64,000 nt of DNA from Cichorium intybus (taxonomy: Eukaryota > Streptophyta > Magnoliopsida > Asterales > Asteraceae), in NCBI GenBank assembly GCA_023525715.1, contig CM042009.1:127102819-127166818 (forward strand). The letters are read 5' to 3'. The notes beneath the pieces were generated by a model. It was given only the letters and a program-made list of their open reading frames with translations. It made no database searches and was not told the DNA's origin. Within the stretch, counting starts at the first letter, position 1; every line of letters begins with the position of its first letter. A program made the translations under genes and the position numbers. Shown piece by piece: positions 23,208 to 37,745 of the stretch.

Positions 23208-25340
23208 TAAAATAGGCAAAGAAGAGAAAAAGTATACCATCTAGTGAGTGTTGATGCTAATCGTAGCCTTAATTCCTTCAAAAGCTACTGCAGCTGTTCC
23301 AAATCCTCTTTAATTGTGATTGATCGCTTTAAAATCTCCTCTTTATTTCTAAGTGATTTCTGATTCAAATGAAGGAGGGAAGGGTTTTTATACTTCCAAT
23401 TATGACATAATGACATCTTAGGTCCCTAACTCTTAAATTTTTCACACTAATACAACTTCTAACTTCTATAAGCTTTGTACGTTTTATTATTCATATAAAT
23501 AACTTAGATAACAGATTTTCTAACATAAAGGACCCAAACTTGGTCAAGGATAAGTCAAATCTAAGTTTTATGGTTTTGTCAAATTTAGCCCCTCTTACCT
23601 AAATTTCTACAAATGACATCTACTAACATTTCTAAGTTAGGAATTTCAACTTAAACCTCTAAATATGAATTTATTAACCAAGTAATCATAATACTTAGTC
23701 AATGATGGATTAAACATAAATTTAAAGAATTTGGCAAGTTTGATACTTTTATGATATACAATTTCACAGATGAAATCAATCAACGTTCCTAGCTTAAGAT
23801 TTTCATTCTTAAAATTCTAAATATTAATTTCATAACATTTAAGTCACAAAATTCAATTAAACAATATCACAATTAAGTTTTCCATGTTCGTTAAATTTAG
23901 TCTCATTATCTCAAGTTTTCTTTTTAACCTTATGTTCGGTCTTCTAAACACATAGGTCACTTTAAACCTTCTTAGAATATTATTTTCATTTATTTCCACC
24001 TTTTGGTTTATTTATTTGTATTTTAATTTAATTATTTTTTATTTTGTTATTTTAATTAATTTTTATTTTCTAAAATATTTGTTAATCTACAAAATGGAAA
24101 AAATTCTAAACCAAAATAATTAAATCCTCCCAAGATAATAATATCTCAAACTTTTCTCTATTAGTTAACAATATATAGTCTTTGTGATTGAATCTTACAT
24201 TTATATATTAATCTCATTCGAAATCATCTCTTCAATGGGCTATATATATTTCTATACGAATATGTTTGGTGACTTACATCATGGATCCGTCGGATGCTTC
24301 TATTTGAAAGTTGGGCCAACAGTGAGTGTAGCATGCATGACTGTATTAAATTCATAGATCAGCAGCAGTGTTCTGCAGCTGGCCAGAACGTAGTAACTAC
24401 ACCTTCCAGCACCCCTGTGTTCTGCAACATTTGCAAATTAACAACATACACAGATCCACATGATTCATGAAACCCACTTTATGACTACCTGCAATTTAAC
24501 TAAAACCATATAAAGCCAAGATCTATAACTTCAAACGAGCCATGTCCTACTGTTCTCCAACAAGAAGACATGTGAACCATTAATTACACATATTAGTAAG
24601 AGATGGAATATTTGATGAGAATGCACGCTTACTACATAAATGAGTCGTCGTCAGCTCTTATTCACGGCGGCAAAAAAGTCAGATGCTGCTTCTAGAACTA
24701 AATTCAGACCTAAATCCTCGACTGCTAAGTCTGAGCACAAAAGCTTTCCCAGGTCTGCAACAGGGAGGAGTATCCTGGTTTTCTTTGGATCATATGATAT
24801 TAATGGTACCAGAATGTTGCAGAAAATCAGCGTTGAAGAATCGTTTTTAACTAAAACATATTGCGTTTATTTTCCTGTCTCTTTTAAGACCTATAGAACC
24901 GTACATCCGACCTTCATAGTCTTATTTGCTCATTCAACACAAATAAAAAAATGATTAAACGGTCTTAAGGTTTTCGGCATTAATCTTTTTTTTTTTTTTC
25001 TAAAAGGCGGAATATTTATATGTTTATTGTGATGGTAAAGTCATTTTTTATTATTAATTTATCACAAGACCTTAAAAAAATAAAGAAACGGAACATATTT
25101 TTGTTAGAGATGGAAAAGAGTCTAAAGGCCCATGACCAACCTGTCCATGGATCCACAGGGTCCAATACAATCAAAATCTTCAATAAGAATCTACATTTGG
25201 AATACGATCAATTTGTTAAGAGTTAAGACCAAGAACTCACTTAATTGATTAACCAAAATGGAATGCATTTAATCAAAAAGTGAGTTCCGTAAAATTATCA
25301 TAATAAGTGGCGGTGTATCACCATAAAATTACTTTTATCC
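23208..25340. other. Intergenic, no gene recognised
   Basis: AT-rich sequence. The minus strand at about 24440-24310 has a short open piece (CRTLLLIYEFN and on) of unknown origin. The plus-strand frame 24640-24954 has no recognisable domain. Confidence 0.5.
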
Positions 25341-25349
25341 GTATCTATA

Positions 25350-27616
25350 TCTATATATCTTATAAAAGAAACATATTTCCAAGCACCACATTGATTTGAA
25401 ACTTCCATGTCTTTTGATATTTCCAATGACTTTTCAAATTTATTTTTATAATGTTTACAAATTGCTTTATAATAACCATATTTTTATAATCATCTAAACT
25501 ATGTGTATTCAATAAAGACTATAATAAAGTATTATTCTTGCATTTTTAATAATAATATAATTAACACTTACATTTAATAATGGTTTTTACAAAATACTTA
25601 GTAAAATATATAAATTATATGTATTTAATAAAGACTATAATAAAGTATTATTGTTGTATTTCTAATAAAAATATAACCATATTAATTTGAACTTTTTTTC
25701 TCTTTGTCCCACATTGATTCACATACATATATGACCTTCAATCTTTCTCTTATATAATGCTACTAATTTGCTTCCACTATCCATCAAGTTTGATCATATT
25801 ATGACTTTCAAGTCTACTATTAGTGATCATTTTATCATAAAACAAGTTTTTATCGCAAAGTTTTAAAGTATTATATTATTTAGTTTCAACTTCTTGAAGT
25901 ATTGAAGCTCAAAAATGAAAATTAAAATTACTCAAAACTTTTAAAAACTTGATTAGGTTGAAAGTTTATATGTCGTTTGTAAAAAACGAAAGCGTGTAAA
26001 CATTTTTCGACTCAAGAGTATTTATATACATAAAAGTTTTCATTTGTGAACGTTTTAACTATCTCATATAAAAAGATTATTCAAAACAATGTGATTCAAC
26101 ATTAATAATTTATCTTTTACCATATTATTTTGATTTTTTTCATTGTTTCACATTGCTTCACACATCTATCTAACATTTCATATTTCCCTTATATGATACC
26201 ACTCATTTGATTTCATTATCCATCAATCTTGATCATAATATCACTTTTAAGTATGTCGTAGTAAAAAATGACAATAGTGTTGATGTTTTTTAGATTTACC
26301 GCGATATATGTACATAAAAATTTTGAATACCAAATGTTTAAGCAAGTTCATAGCGTCATGTTCAATATGTGGTGACAACATTGATAACATTTTTCGATTT
26401 AATAAGATTTATTTATATATAAATTTCAAACAGTATATGTTTGAACATCGTTCAAAGTTGAAACATAATTATTTATCTATATAATAAATCTTATAAGAGA
26501 GGTTATTCAATCAATGTGGATGAATTCTTATCATGTAACACATTAATTTGAATAATTTTAGAAAAATAGAAGTGGGCAAGGGTGGGTACCCATCCAAATT
26601 TAACGAAATCGGTCTTAAAGCTCGAACCAATGGTTCATTGAATGTTTTAACCGTTTTCTAAGCCGGTTACAATCAATAACACAAAAGAACAAATATATAA
26701 GGGAAATAGTTTTAGCCTCTCTACTTATAAAGACTTGCTTTCCATTGGAATTCGTTTATTAAACTATGTAGGATGAGAAATATATTAGCCTCTTTACTTA
26801 TAGATGTTTGATTTCACTTTAGTTATGTTTCTTAAGTGATGTGGGATAAGAAAATGAAATAAAATAGCACACTATAAAAGAAAATTTGATCACACATCGT
26901 CATGATAAACCAATTTAAGAAAAAAATTTATTTTATAAATAAATGACCTCCTCAAAGTAAAACAATTATATAAATGATGCTTAGTTAATTTTTATTGTTG
27001 GAAATATTTCCAAATATTAAATTTCAAAAAAATATATAGTAAAAGGTTCATCTCGATATGAACTTCGTATTCTTTCATCAAGTTGCACGAAACAACATGC
27101 ACCATACTGTGTAAACCAATTTTAAACTTTTGTGATACAGTTTGTGCTTTTCAAAATCCCAAATCGCATAATTGGTGCGATGTGCGGTTTTGACTATAGA
27201 TCGTATGATAAACACCATTGAAATATGTCTATATTCGTATCAATAAAAGTGTGTTATTCAAAATATTTGAGTGGCAATGAAATCCTTTGCAAAACTATAG
27301 CAAAATACATACAATGTACATCAATTTTATGAATGTACAAAGTGGAGGTAGATGATACTAAAATCATGTAATTTGGGATAACTATTTATCTTGAACCATA
27401 TTAATTCCAATTTTATTTCATGAATTGTATTCATTTATTGTAATTTTAACAATTTTTTGTCTTCTAAAATTTTAACACATGTATCTATTATCATATAATT
27501 GAAAATAATAAAGACATTTTATATAAACTTTTTAAAGATGGTATGATAATAACATTTATTGTCTATATTTTAACCATATAATTTTCTTCCTGCGCAACGC
27601 GCAGGCATTCGCCTAG
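25350..27616 (+). mobile_element. Non-autonomous Helitron (about 2.3 kb)
   Basis: The 3' end has the hairpin CCTGCGCAACGCGCAGG, then CATTCGC and the terminal CTAG (27613-27616) followed by T. The proposed 5' end is TCTATATATCTTATAAAAG at 25350 (25344 also possible), preceded by A. No Rep/helicase coding. The interior is AT-rich with several diverged internal duplications, so it may be two related elements nested. Confidence 0.6.
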
Positions 27617-28007
27617 TATTAACTAAATGACAACACTCATGGTACAATTTTTGCTCGCACATTGAGGATATGCTTTTCTGACAAAGCAAAATCGAAATAT
27701 TTTTGTGACGAATTTATGCCATTCGGAGGGGTGGGAGTTAATATTAACATAATGAATATCATAGTAAAAGATGCTTACTATCCACTTGTGAAATGTATTT
27801 TGTTATTCACAAGGATATATATTACCGTTTTCCTCGTGTAACCATTATGAGCAGACCATTGCTATATACTCGGAAACTTCAGTTGTTATTTGCAAGAAAC
27901 GTTATAAACTCTATGTAAGGGAATTGTGGTTCTACCGGATGGATCACATAGTATTCAAATTGATGCTTTATAAACGTTTAAATATGGCGCACCAATTCAA
28001 AACCTAG

Positions 28008-28217
28008 CATTGGCGGACCCAGGAAAGAAGATCAGGGGTAGCACAAAGCCACGAGACGGAGAGGAAGTCGTCGGCCGGAACAGCAGGAGTAGCCTGATTT
28101 TATTTCAGTAGTGGCACTGATACATAAAAATGAAATTTCGAAAAAAAAATTATGCTTCTTGGGAAATTTTCAGGGGTAGCACAGCCTACCCCAAACACCT
28201 ATGAAGGTCCACCAGTG
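28008..28217. mobile_element. hAT-like MITE (about 210 bp), uncertain
   Basis: The left side CATTGGCGGACCCAGGAAAG and the right side read inward CACTGGTGGACCTTCATAGG form imperfect termini, followed on each side by GGGGTAGCACA or GGGTAGGCTGTGCTACCCC. This resembles hAT termini of the CAGTGGCGGA type. No 8-bp target duplication was found. Confidence 0.45.
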
Positions 28218-28770
28218 GGTACTTGTGGATGTTTTTAATTTCAATATACTGTAAATCTTTCGTGAGTCATTATTAGACTTGTATATCGTTGTTTGCCCCT
28301 ATTTCCACTCTTATTCCTGAGGGGGTTATGAGAAAGTGAAAAATTTTGGTGTTGCAAAATTTGATGTGGTGTTACGTATATGGATCCTCATTGCCCACGT
28401 TGTTTTGACAATCATCCAGGGGCAGACTGAAGCATTGAGTAAGGGGGAGGTGCCCCCAATGATTTCAAAATTTATTTGTTAGATATGGTTAATTTTGGGT
28501 AAAAAAAAATTATGCAATACAAAAGAGCCCCCAACCAAATATATTTATATGTTATTGGACCTCATTTATTGGGGGCATTATGGGCAATATATTTTAATTG
28601 AGTCCAAGGCTCCAAGCCGTTTTCTTGATGGAGTTGTACGTAAACTTTGGTGGGAATTGGGAAACACAAGAAAACAAAAGCTCCCTTTTTCCCCCATTTC
28701 CTTTCCCTTCCTCTATCTTCTTTCAGCGACACACAGCAAAACCAAGAATTTCAACTTCATTTTTTTCCTT

Positions 28771-29320
28771 TGATTCTTGGGTTTATTTCATAAAAAACCC
28801 TATATTTTCAACTTTTTTCTGTTTAAACCTAAAACTTTATTTTTTTTCAAAAAAGACCAAAATTTTGGAGAAACTTTTTAATTTAGACCCTTAACCGGTT
28901 TTACAGGTTATACAAATTTTTTTTTCAGAAAAAACCCTAATTTCTTTTATTTTTTCCGAAAAAAACCCTCAATTTCAGTGATTTTTTCACAAAGAAAATT
29001 TTTTCTTCGTTTTTGTAATTGACATAACTTTCATATACGACGTCCAAATTCTACGAACTTTATATCCCTGGAAAGGTCGTAAGTAATACTACAACTTTGC
29101 TTTACTGACTTTTGTTTGAATATGTTCAGATATTTCGCTACACTGGCTTGTTTTCTTATAATACCTGTATCTTTTGCATACGAGCTCCGTTTTCGACGTT
29201 CTATAAGTCGACGGATTCGTAAACACGAATACATCGTGTAATGAATATTATTTAAACCAAAATATTATTTGTATGATTTATCGAATTTTACGATACTGTA
29301 GTCTATTATTCGAAATTATA
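28771..29320. repeat. Left arm of a ~550-bp internal inverted repeat
   Basis: It pairs with 29707-30261 with a spacer of about 390 bp. Matching blocks include GTATGATTTATC, TATAGAACGTCG in inverted form and the A/T-rich runs near the outer ends. A 67-codon frame at 29234-29031 (minus) has a counterpart at 29792-29995 (plus) differing at only three residues, which shows how little the arms have diverged. Confidence 0.9.
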
Positions 29321-29706
29321 GCGTTTACTCGAAAAAAAGAAAAAAAATTGGGGTCTTTTAGTCAACGACAAAAACTTTGTCTTTTCGTCGTTTTTCTTCG
29401 CGGGCTCGTTGTCGATCATAGCGGGATCGTTGTTTGTCTTCATAAGCCTTTTTATTTCAAATTCCATCCGTTTGTAAAGGTTTAAATTGTACCGTTCAAA
29501 CTCCAACCACAAAAGTGCCACGTCATCGCTTTCTTGCGACCCCGTCTGTGACATCCGTCAAATTTGGTCAACAAAAGTCAACAAATGTCAACCAGAGCGT
29601 AAATTGGGATAATACGTTGAAATGTAATTTTCATAACTTTCCTAATGTATTATTGGAAATTATAATACTAAAATACGATATTTCGAATCAATTATCGACT
29701 AACAAT

Positions 29707-30261
29707 ATAATTTCGAATAATATACTACAGTAGCGTAAAATTTGATAAATCATACAAATAATATTTTGGTTTAAATAATATTCATTACACGATGTATTCG
29801 TGTTTACGAATCCGTCGACTTATAGAACGTCGAAAACGGAGTTCGTATGCAAAAGATACAGGCATTAGAAGAAAACAAGTCAGTGTAGCGAAATATCTAA
29901 ACATATTCAAACAAAAGTCAGTAAAGCAAAGTTGTAGTATTACTTACGACCTTTCCAGGGATATAAAGTTCGTAGAATTTGGACATCGTATATGAAAGTT
30001 ATGTCAATTACAAAAACGAAGAAAAATTTTTATTTGTGAAAAAATCACTGAAATTGAGGGTTTTTTTCGGAAAAAAGAAAAAAATTAGGGTTTTTTCTGA
30101 AAAAAAAAAATATGTATAACCTGTAAAACCGGGGTAAAGGGTCTAAATTAAAAAGTTTCTCCAAAATTTAGGTATTTTTTGAAAAAAAAAATAAAGTTTT
30201 AGGTTTAAACAGAAAAAAGTTGAAAATGTAAGGCTTTTTATGAAATAAATCCTTGATTCTT
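29707..30261. repeat. Right arm of the internal inverted repeat
   Basis: Inverted counterpart of 28771-29320, aligned from the AATTTCGAATAATATACTAC inner edge to the ATGAAATAAATCCTTGATTC outer edge. Small length changes in A/T runs are the main differences. Confidence 0.9.
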
Positions 30262-30484
30262 TTGGAGTTTGGTCAACATTCAAGTTCAAGATTTAAGAGA
30301 GCTTTCAATTTCTTTATTTTCTTCTAGGTAAGATAACCTAATTCTTTATTTTAATATTATAACTAACTTTCTAATTAATAGTTATATACTTGTTATTTGT
30401 TAACTGATGTTTCATTTTTTATTTTTTAGATTAGATAAATCATACATAATTTTATTTAGTTTGTGAAAGTAAATCATACAAAAT

Positions 30485-30754
30485 TATAAAGTTGATATCT
30501 TTACCATGGTTCTTGATATGCAACTTCAAGAGTTTAGTGATCGTTTTAGTGAGGTAAGTTCCGAATTACTTATAAATATGGCGGCTTTGAGCCCTTGTTG
30601 CTCATTTTCTCAATTCGACGCATCAAAGTTAATAAATTTAAGTATGTTATATCCAAATGATTTTACGGAGGTGGAAATGAGGAATCTTGCACAACTTTGT
30701 TTCCGACTTACCGGTATTCATAACCATTTTGACCCGACTTGGAAAAAATTTTAA
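30485..30754 (+). pseudogene. hAT (Tip100/ZMYM-like) transposase C-terminal fragment
   Basis: The product includes VLDMQLQEFSDRFSEVSSEL, then MAALSPCCSFSQFDASKLIN and MLYPNDFTEVEMRNLAQL. This pattern is the region just before the C-terminal dimerisation domain of plant Tip100-type hAT transposases (annotated in many plants as TTF-type or ZMYM1-like proteins). Only about 90 codons remain, ending at TAA 30752-30754. The catalytic core and zinc finger are missing. It lies near the right end of the element and on its plus strand, matching the expected position of the gene's 3' end. Confidence 0.7.
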
Positions 30755-30812
30755 TTTGGTATTTTTTGTGCCCCCAACATCTATAAATCCTAGATCCGCC
30801 ACTGAATCATCC

Positions 30813-32717
<1,905 letters not shown>

Positions 32718-33475
32718 GGATGGGATCAACATAGAACCATAGAACCATCTTCTTGATTGTTAGATCAAAGTAGGATGATAAGGATATAATGGTAAATTAG
32801 ACGTATATGTTCATTTTTGAACATAAATATATGTTCATTGATGAACATTGTCTTCTAAATCCCAGAATTTGTTCAGAAACGAACATTCATAACATTGATT
32901 AAATATATGAATATACACACATGTTCATAAATGAATATTGAGGAACATTGACAACATATAGAAACATACAACATGTTTAGAAATGAACATTGATGAAATA
33001 TACAAACATACACACATGTTCATAAATGAATATTAATGAATACTGATAAATATACAAACTTACATACACATGTTCATAAATGAACATTGACAAACATTAA
33101 TGAAATACGAACACAAACATGTTCAGAAATGAATATTGACGAAATATACAAACTTCATACATGTTCATAAATGAACATTGATGAATATTTAAACAAAAAT
33201 TCAAAATTTCATAAATGAACGTGGATAAACATCTACCATTTTCTTTCTCTCCGACCTACTACCTCGATCTCTTTCTCTCTATCTCTCTCTCGTTCTCTCC
33301 TGATGCATTTTCATTTTTTTCTGTCCATCTGTAACGAGCTCTCTTCTTCTGTTTCGTATTTTATTCTTTTTCTCTTCCTTCTCGCTTTCTGCATTTTACG
33401 GCAAACACAAAATTAGAAATAGAGCCAAATACGTTCATTCATGAACATGTGTTCATAGATGAACATGTATTCAAC

Positions 33476-34818
33476 TGTTGAAAAATATATTTTTATATGT
33501 GACCATCACTGAAATAAGATGAACTGTTTTTATCTAACAAATATTATCAGTTTATTTCAGATTGCATGAATTCGAGATCAAAAACAAAGATGAATCAAGA
33601 CCCGAGAAACTTTGAGAAAACAACCAAACCTGAGGAAATAATGCTACGAACCAAAGAGCAAAATACAAAAATGTCACATTGCTTCAGCGATCGCGACGCG
33701 ACGGAAGGCCGGGTCGCGACGCAAAGCCCCATCGCGACCCGACAGCACATTTGTCGAGACGTGAAGAGAAGCAAGACAGAAGACCAAAATCCTTCAGCGA
33801 TCGCGACGCGATGAAGGACATGGTCGCGACGCGAAGGCTCCAACGCGACACCACCAACTTTCTAATCGCGAGACTACCAACCCAACGCACTAACCAGTGG
33901 CCGACCAAAAGCACTCGACAGCCGCACCTTCGCGACGCGACGCCATGCCTGGTCGCGACGCGATGCCTGTAGTTCAGCAGTATAAATTGAAGCTCACCTC
34001 TTGCCATTCCAAGACTTACACACAACACCTATACACAAAAATCAACCAAGCACCATACACTCATATACTCTCCAAGAAACCCACGACCAAACACCTCAAG
34101 ACTCTCAAATTTCTGCATTTGGCAACAAGAACCAAACCGCACAACCGCAAGAAACAAGACATCCTCCCGACACCAAAACTTCAAACCTCTAAACAACCTC
34201 TACCCGACACCAAACTTCAAACCTCCAAACAACCTCTACCCGACACCAAAAATCACCAAAACCTCATCCTACCGAAAAGAACAAGAAATCGACACATCAA
34301 GAAAACTCCACGTTCTTCCGTCATCGATAAGTTCTTTTGAAATTATAATTCCAATAATTTATCTGTGTCGTTATTGATTTATTTTAACTATTATAAATCA
34401 ACTGTACCAAATATCCAATACATCCAAATTGAACCGTGACAACTAAACATATGAGGACTGTATTTAACCGAGACATCTAACTTCTAATTTCTAACCTTTT
34501 TATTTATTGTAAAAACACTTTATCATTGATAATGACGTTTATTACATCTAACATCTAACTTCTAACTTCTAACCTTTTTATTTATTGTAAAAACACGTTA
34601 TCGTTGATAATGACGTTTATTACATCTAATCTCTAACTTCTAACTTTTACTTTATTTCCGCTTTCTGTCTATTTATATACTGTCTAGTTTAGATTTACCG
34701 TTTTATTTTATTCCGCAACTCTTTTTTATTCCGCATATTATAGATAAAATACATATCTGTCACACAGTTATCGGCTTAAAAACCTTATTCGTGGAGATCA
34801 GTTATCGTATTTTCAACA
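33476..34818 (+). mobile_element. Solo LTR (1343 bp), TSD TCAAC
   Basis: It begins TGTTGAAAAATATATTT and ends CGTATTTTCAACA. TCAAC is exact at 33471-33475 and 34819-34823. It contains a CpG-rich cluster of TCGCGACGCGA-like motifs (33685-33965), a possible TATA box (TATAAAT, about 33981) just after them, a C/A-rich transcript-like region, and a 78-bp tandem repeat near 34468-34645. The open frames here are by-products of composition. Superfamily not decided; a Ty3-gypsy origin seems more likely. Confidence 0.88.
34468..34650. repeat. 78-bp tandem repeat in the solo LTR
   Basis: Two full units and part of a third, containing CCTTTTTATTTATTGTAAAA, then ATCATTGATAATGACGTTTA and runs of CTAACTTCTAA. 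Confidence 0.85.
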
Positions 34819-35538
34819 TCAACAATTATGAGAAGTATTGCAGCAAAAACTAACATTATATTCATGAATGTTCATTAATGAACATGGGGATGTTCATTAC
34901 AGAACATTTGTTGGAGAAACAATGCCAAACATAGAATTAGAAGCATAGCCAAATGTATGTTCATTCATGAACGTGTGTTCATAGATGAATATATATTCAA
35001 CAATTACGAGAAGTATTACAGAAACAACTAACATTATATTCATGAATGTTAATTACTGAACATGGCATGTTCATTACTGAACATGCGATGTTCATTGCTG
35101 AACATTTGTCGGAGAAACAAACATGTTCATTAATTAAGACACGGAAATCAGAATAATTGCTTGATATCGCACATGAAAAGTTCTAGATTGAGTTTTCTAG
35201 TGAGGATTCGTCAGATCCTATCAATCAAAAACTTAATTTTAAAAAATCCTCATTTTGTAATCATATAACGCATAAAAGTTAGATCTATCAGATCTGGATC
35301 TTCTACCTATCTAGCTCGAAAAATTAGATATGGATAAGAAACCAGAATTCACAATTTAATATACTAATTTGTTTAAAACTCACAGATTTGACATATGCTC
35401 TTTTTAGTGGTGCTAGAGCAGTGACGGGGAAGAGGAGGTGATGAAACATGCTTTTTCCAAATCTGAGAAATTTCAGATGTTGGTGGTAGCGGCGACGGTG
35501 GTGGTGGCGACAGGTGGAGGTGATGAGGTTAGGATTTT

Positions 35539-35540
<2 letters not shown>

Positions 35541-35608
<68 letters not shown>
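35541..35608. repeat. (TA)n tract, about 68 bp
   Basis: TA dinucleotides at the right edge of the GAACAT-family region. About 140 bp of plain AT-rich DNA follows. Confidence 0.95.
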
Positions 35609-35611
<3 letters not shown>

Positions 35612-36586
35612 ATACTATATTATAACACATATATAACTTACAATACTTTAATGCATATAGTCTTAAAATTAAGACAGTACAACATCTTAATGCTTTGAAA
35701 TATTTAAGCGGCATTTTGCATTTTGAATGCATTGTTATTATTGAAAATTAGGGGCGGTTCATTTCAAATTTTGAAATTCAATAAGGAAATTCAATTTGAA
35801 ATTTGAAGGAATGGCTGAAAATGCTTTTGAAATTAAAATAGAATTAAACGTGGAGATATAAAGACCATCCTGTACTTTTCCCATTTCAAAAGTTTTTGAT
35901 TTCTCTCTCTCAAGCACGAATCCCATCTACTACAACCGTGTTGTGACCTTCATCTTCAACACCACTCTCCCACTCGCAATCCTTCATCTCTCTCTATTTG
36001 GATCTCTACCAACGGCCACCCTCAAACGAGAACACGTTCAGTGAATCACATCTTAGATCTGAGACCTCTAACGGTAAATCAATGTCCCACATAATAATTT
36101 CCCTGTTTTGATTTAGGGTTTTCGGAAGATGAAGATGAACTGTCTCCAATTTTTTCTACTCTCTACTCAGAATAGGTATCACAGCGATTCTATCTCTCTC
36201 TGTTTGAGTATATTACAATATTGACTAGATTATCGCTAACACCATTGCCACAGGTGTGAAGCTCTAGATTCACTGCAGCATCGCCATCACATCTAATGCG
36301 CAACATAGTGTGCTTAACCTACTGAAATACCACAACTGGTAATATCTTTTATATATTGTTTTATTTGTAAACTCCTAATATTCTGGTTTATCATGGTTGC
36401 TTAGTTAGCTCCTAACAAACATACCAGATCAATGGTTCCTGTAGAACTTCATTTTTTCAAGGTATTAATTACTCTCTCAAGTTTACGTTTCTATTTCTGC
36501 TTCTTGTTCTTTTAAAATTCATTTTATCAACAAATTTTTGTGGATGCAGAATAATGATGCGTGTTGAGGTTTTGGTGGGACAAAGC

Positions 36587-36618
<32 letters not shown>

Positions 36619-36744
36619 GTTGCATATTATCAAATCGTAGTTCTGATTGCCATACCCAAGAACTTTATTGAACTCTCCGTATTTGTTTCTTTTATTTGCA
36701 TATTTCTCATAATTTATAACATTTGTTGATAACTGATTATGCAG

Positions 36745-37460
36745 GTTCTAGAAGACAGATTAGTGTAGCTTCATAAGTTGTAGACAACCAATTCAAAATC
36801 AATTTAAGACAGTATTTGGGTTTGCTGTCTTCATCGATCAGCCTTCTGCTCTTGCAGCATTGCACACTTTAAATGTAAGAAAATTATCTCCAATATGTAG
36901 CCATCAAATTAGCTCACAATAAAAAACAATTCTTTTACACAAATGATCAAGAAAAAAGTATTGGTTTTATAGGGATTGGTCTTTGATCTCGAAAAGGGTT
37001 CAACTTTACACATTGATCTTGCAAAGTCAAACTCAAGGTCAAAGCGCTCAAGAGGTATACTGTCACTTACATAAGTTACGTGACATAAGTTACATTCCCT
37101 TATTAAATCCACTCTACTTTTCTCTACATTTTTGGCTAACTTGTTTTTCTTTTTTTTTAAATAGAGGATGAAAGACATGGATCTGACAAAAGGGCAAAAG
37201 GGTCTTCGTCATTTTCAAGAATCAAGGGGCATTTCCGACCCTGGTGAGAAGCTTCAAAATCCTTCACAAAATAAGCACCAAAGAGAACATACAAAGAGTA
37301 GTTTAAGTTAGTTAGGGGAAAAAAGGTAAAAAAAAACGTTAATTTTTATAAGCTCACAATTACACAATTGTTTGCACGCATGGGCACTAGCAGGTATTGG
37401 CAGCATACACGGATTGAGTAATTCTGCTCACAACACGATTGGTTATCCATCTGCACAAAG
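36745..37460 (+). pseudogene. Captured exons of an RRM-domain RNA-binding protein gene
   Basis: Four exon-like pieces keep GT...AG introns. Exon a 36745-36874 ends FGFAVFIDQPSALAALHTLN; exon b 36973-37054 reads GLVFDLEKGSTLHIDLAKSN then SRSKRSR; exon c 37165-37243 reads EDERHGSDKRAKGSSSFSR; exon d 37394-37460 reads GIGSIHGLSNSAHNTIGYPS. Spliced in order they follow the second RRM and following segment of the plant WHI3/RBPMS-like family (Arabidopsis At3g21215 type, from memory). Breaks: stops in the first part of exon a, and a 7-base duplication (AATCAAG) in exon c that shifts the frame. Retained introns show capture at the DNA level, not a retrocopy. Upstream and downstream exons are absent. 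Confidence 0.72.
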
Positions 37461-37616
37461 GTCATACATAAGCACACTTTTATTACTCCCTAATAGTTAA
37501 TGAAAAAGACGAATATCTCCTTCTCTAATTCTTTCTCTCTCTGAACTTTCTCTTTTTGTACCAGACAGGTGGAGAACACGGGAGAAAATGAATACACACA
37601 AGAGAGGAAATTGGAT

Positions 37617-37745
37617 ACGTTATCCATCCACTTAAAATAAAATTCTGTTGACCTTTTTGCCCTTAATTTCTATTTTAAAAAATAAAAGAGAGAAGTGGTT
37701 CATATTTGGAAATGCCTATTGACTTTTAGTAGCAATTATTGTATA
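37617..37745. repeat. Left arm of an inverted repeat (pairs with 38957-39098)
   Basis: It contains TATCCATCCACTTAAAATAA, TTGACCTTTTTGCCCTT and CATATTTGGAAATGCCTATT, all found inverted at 38957-39098. The loop is about 1.2 kb. Confidence 0.8.

Larger units (their letters stand above)
28418..30804 (+). mobile_element. hAT transposon (Tip100-like), 8-bp TSD AATCATCC
   Basis: The right end read inward is CAGTGGCGGATCTAGG, a typical Tip100-type hAT terminus; the left end is AGGGGCAGACTGAAGC with its first C shared with the target. AATCATCC is exact at 28410-28417 and 30805-30812. Inside are a long inverted repeat and a short remnant of the transposase C-terminus. It is non-autonomous. Confidence 0.88.

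Noticed and set aside
24640..24954. 104-codon plus-strand open frame
   Set aside because: No domain, signal or homology recognised, and surrounding DNA is ordinary AT-rich intergenic sequence.
33685..33965. Spaced TCGCGACGCGA words considered as a CRISPR-like array
   Set aside because: Spacing and motif are irregular, the host is a plant, and the words lie inside a solo LTR.
33566..34340. Overlapping open frames in the solo LTR
   Set aside because: They lie inside an LTR with exact TSD, in CpG-rich and C/A-rich DNA, and show no domains.
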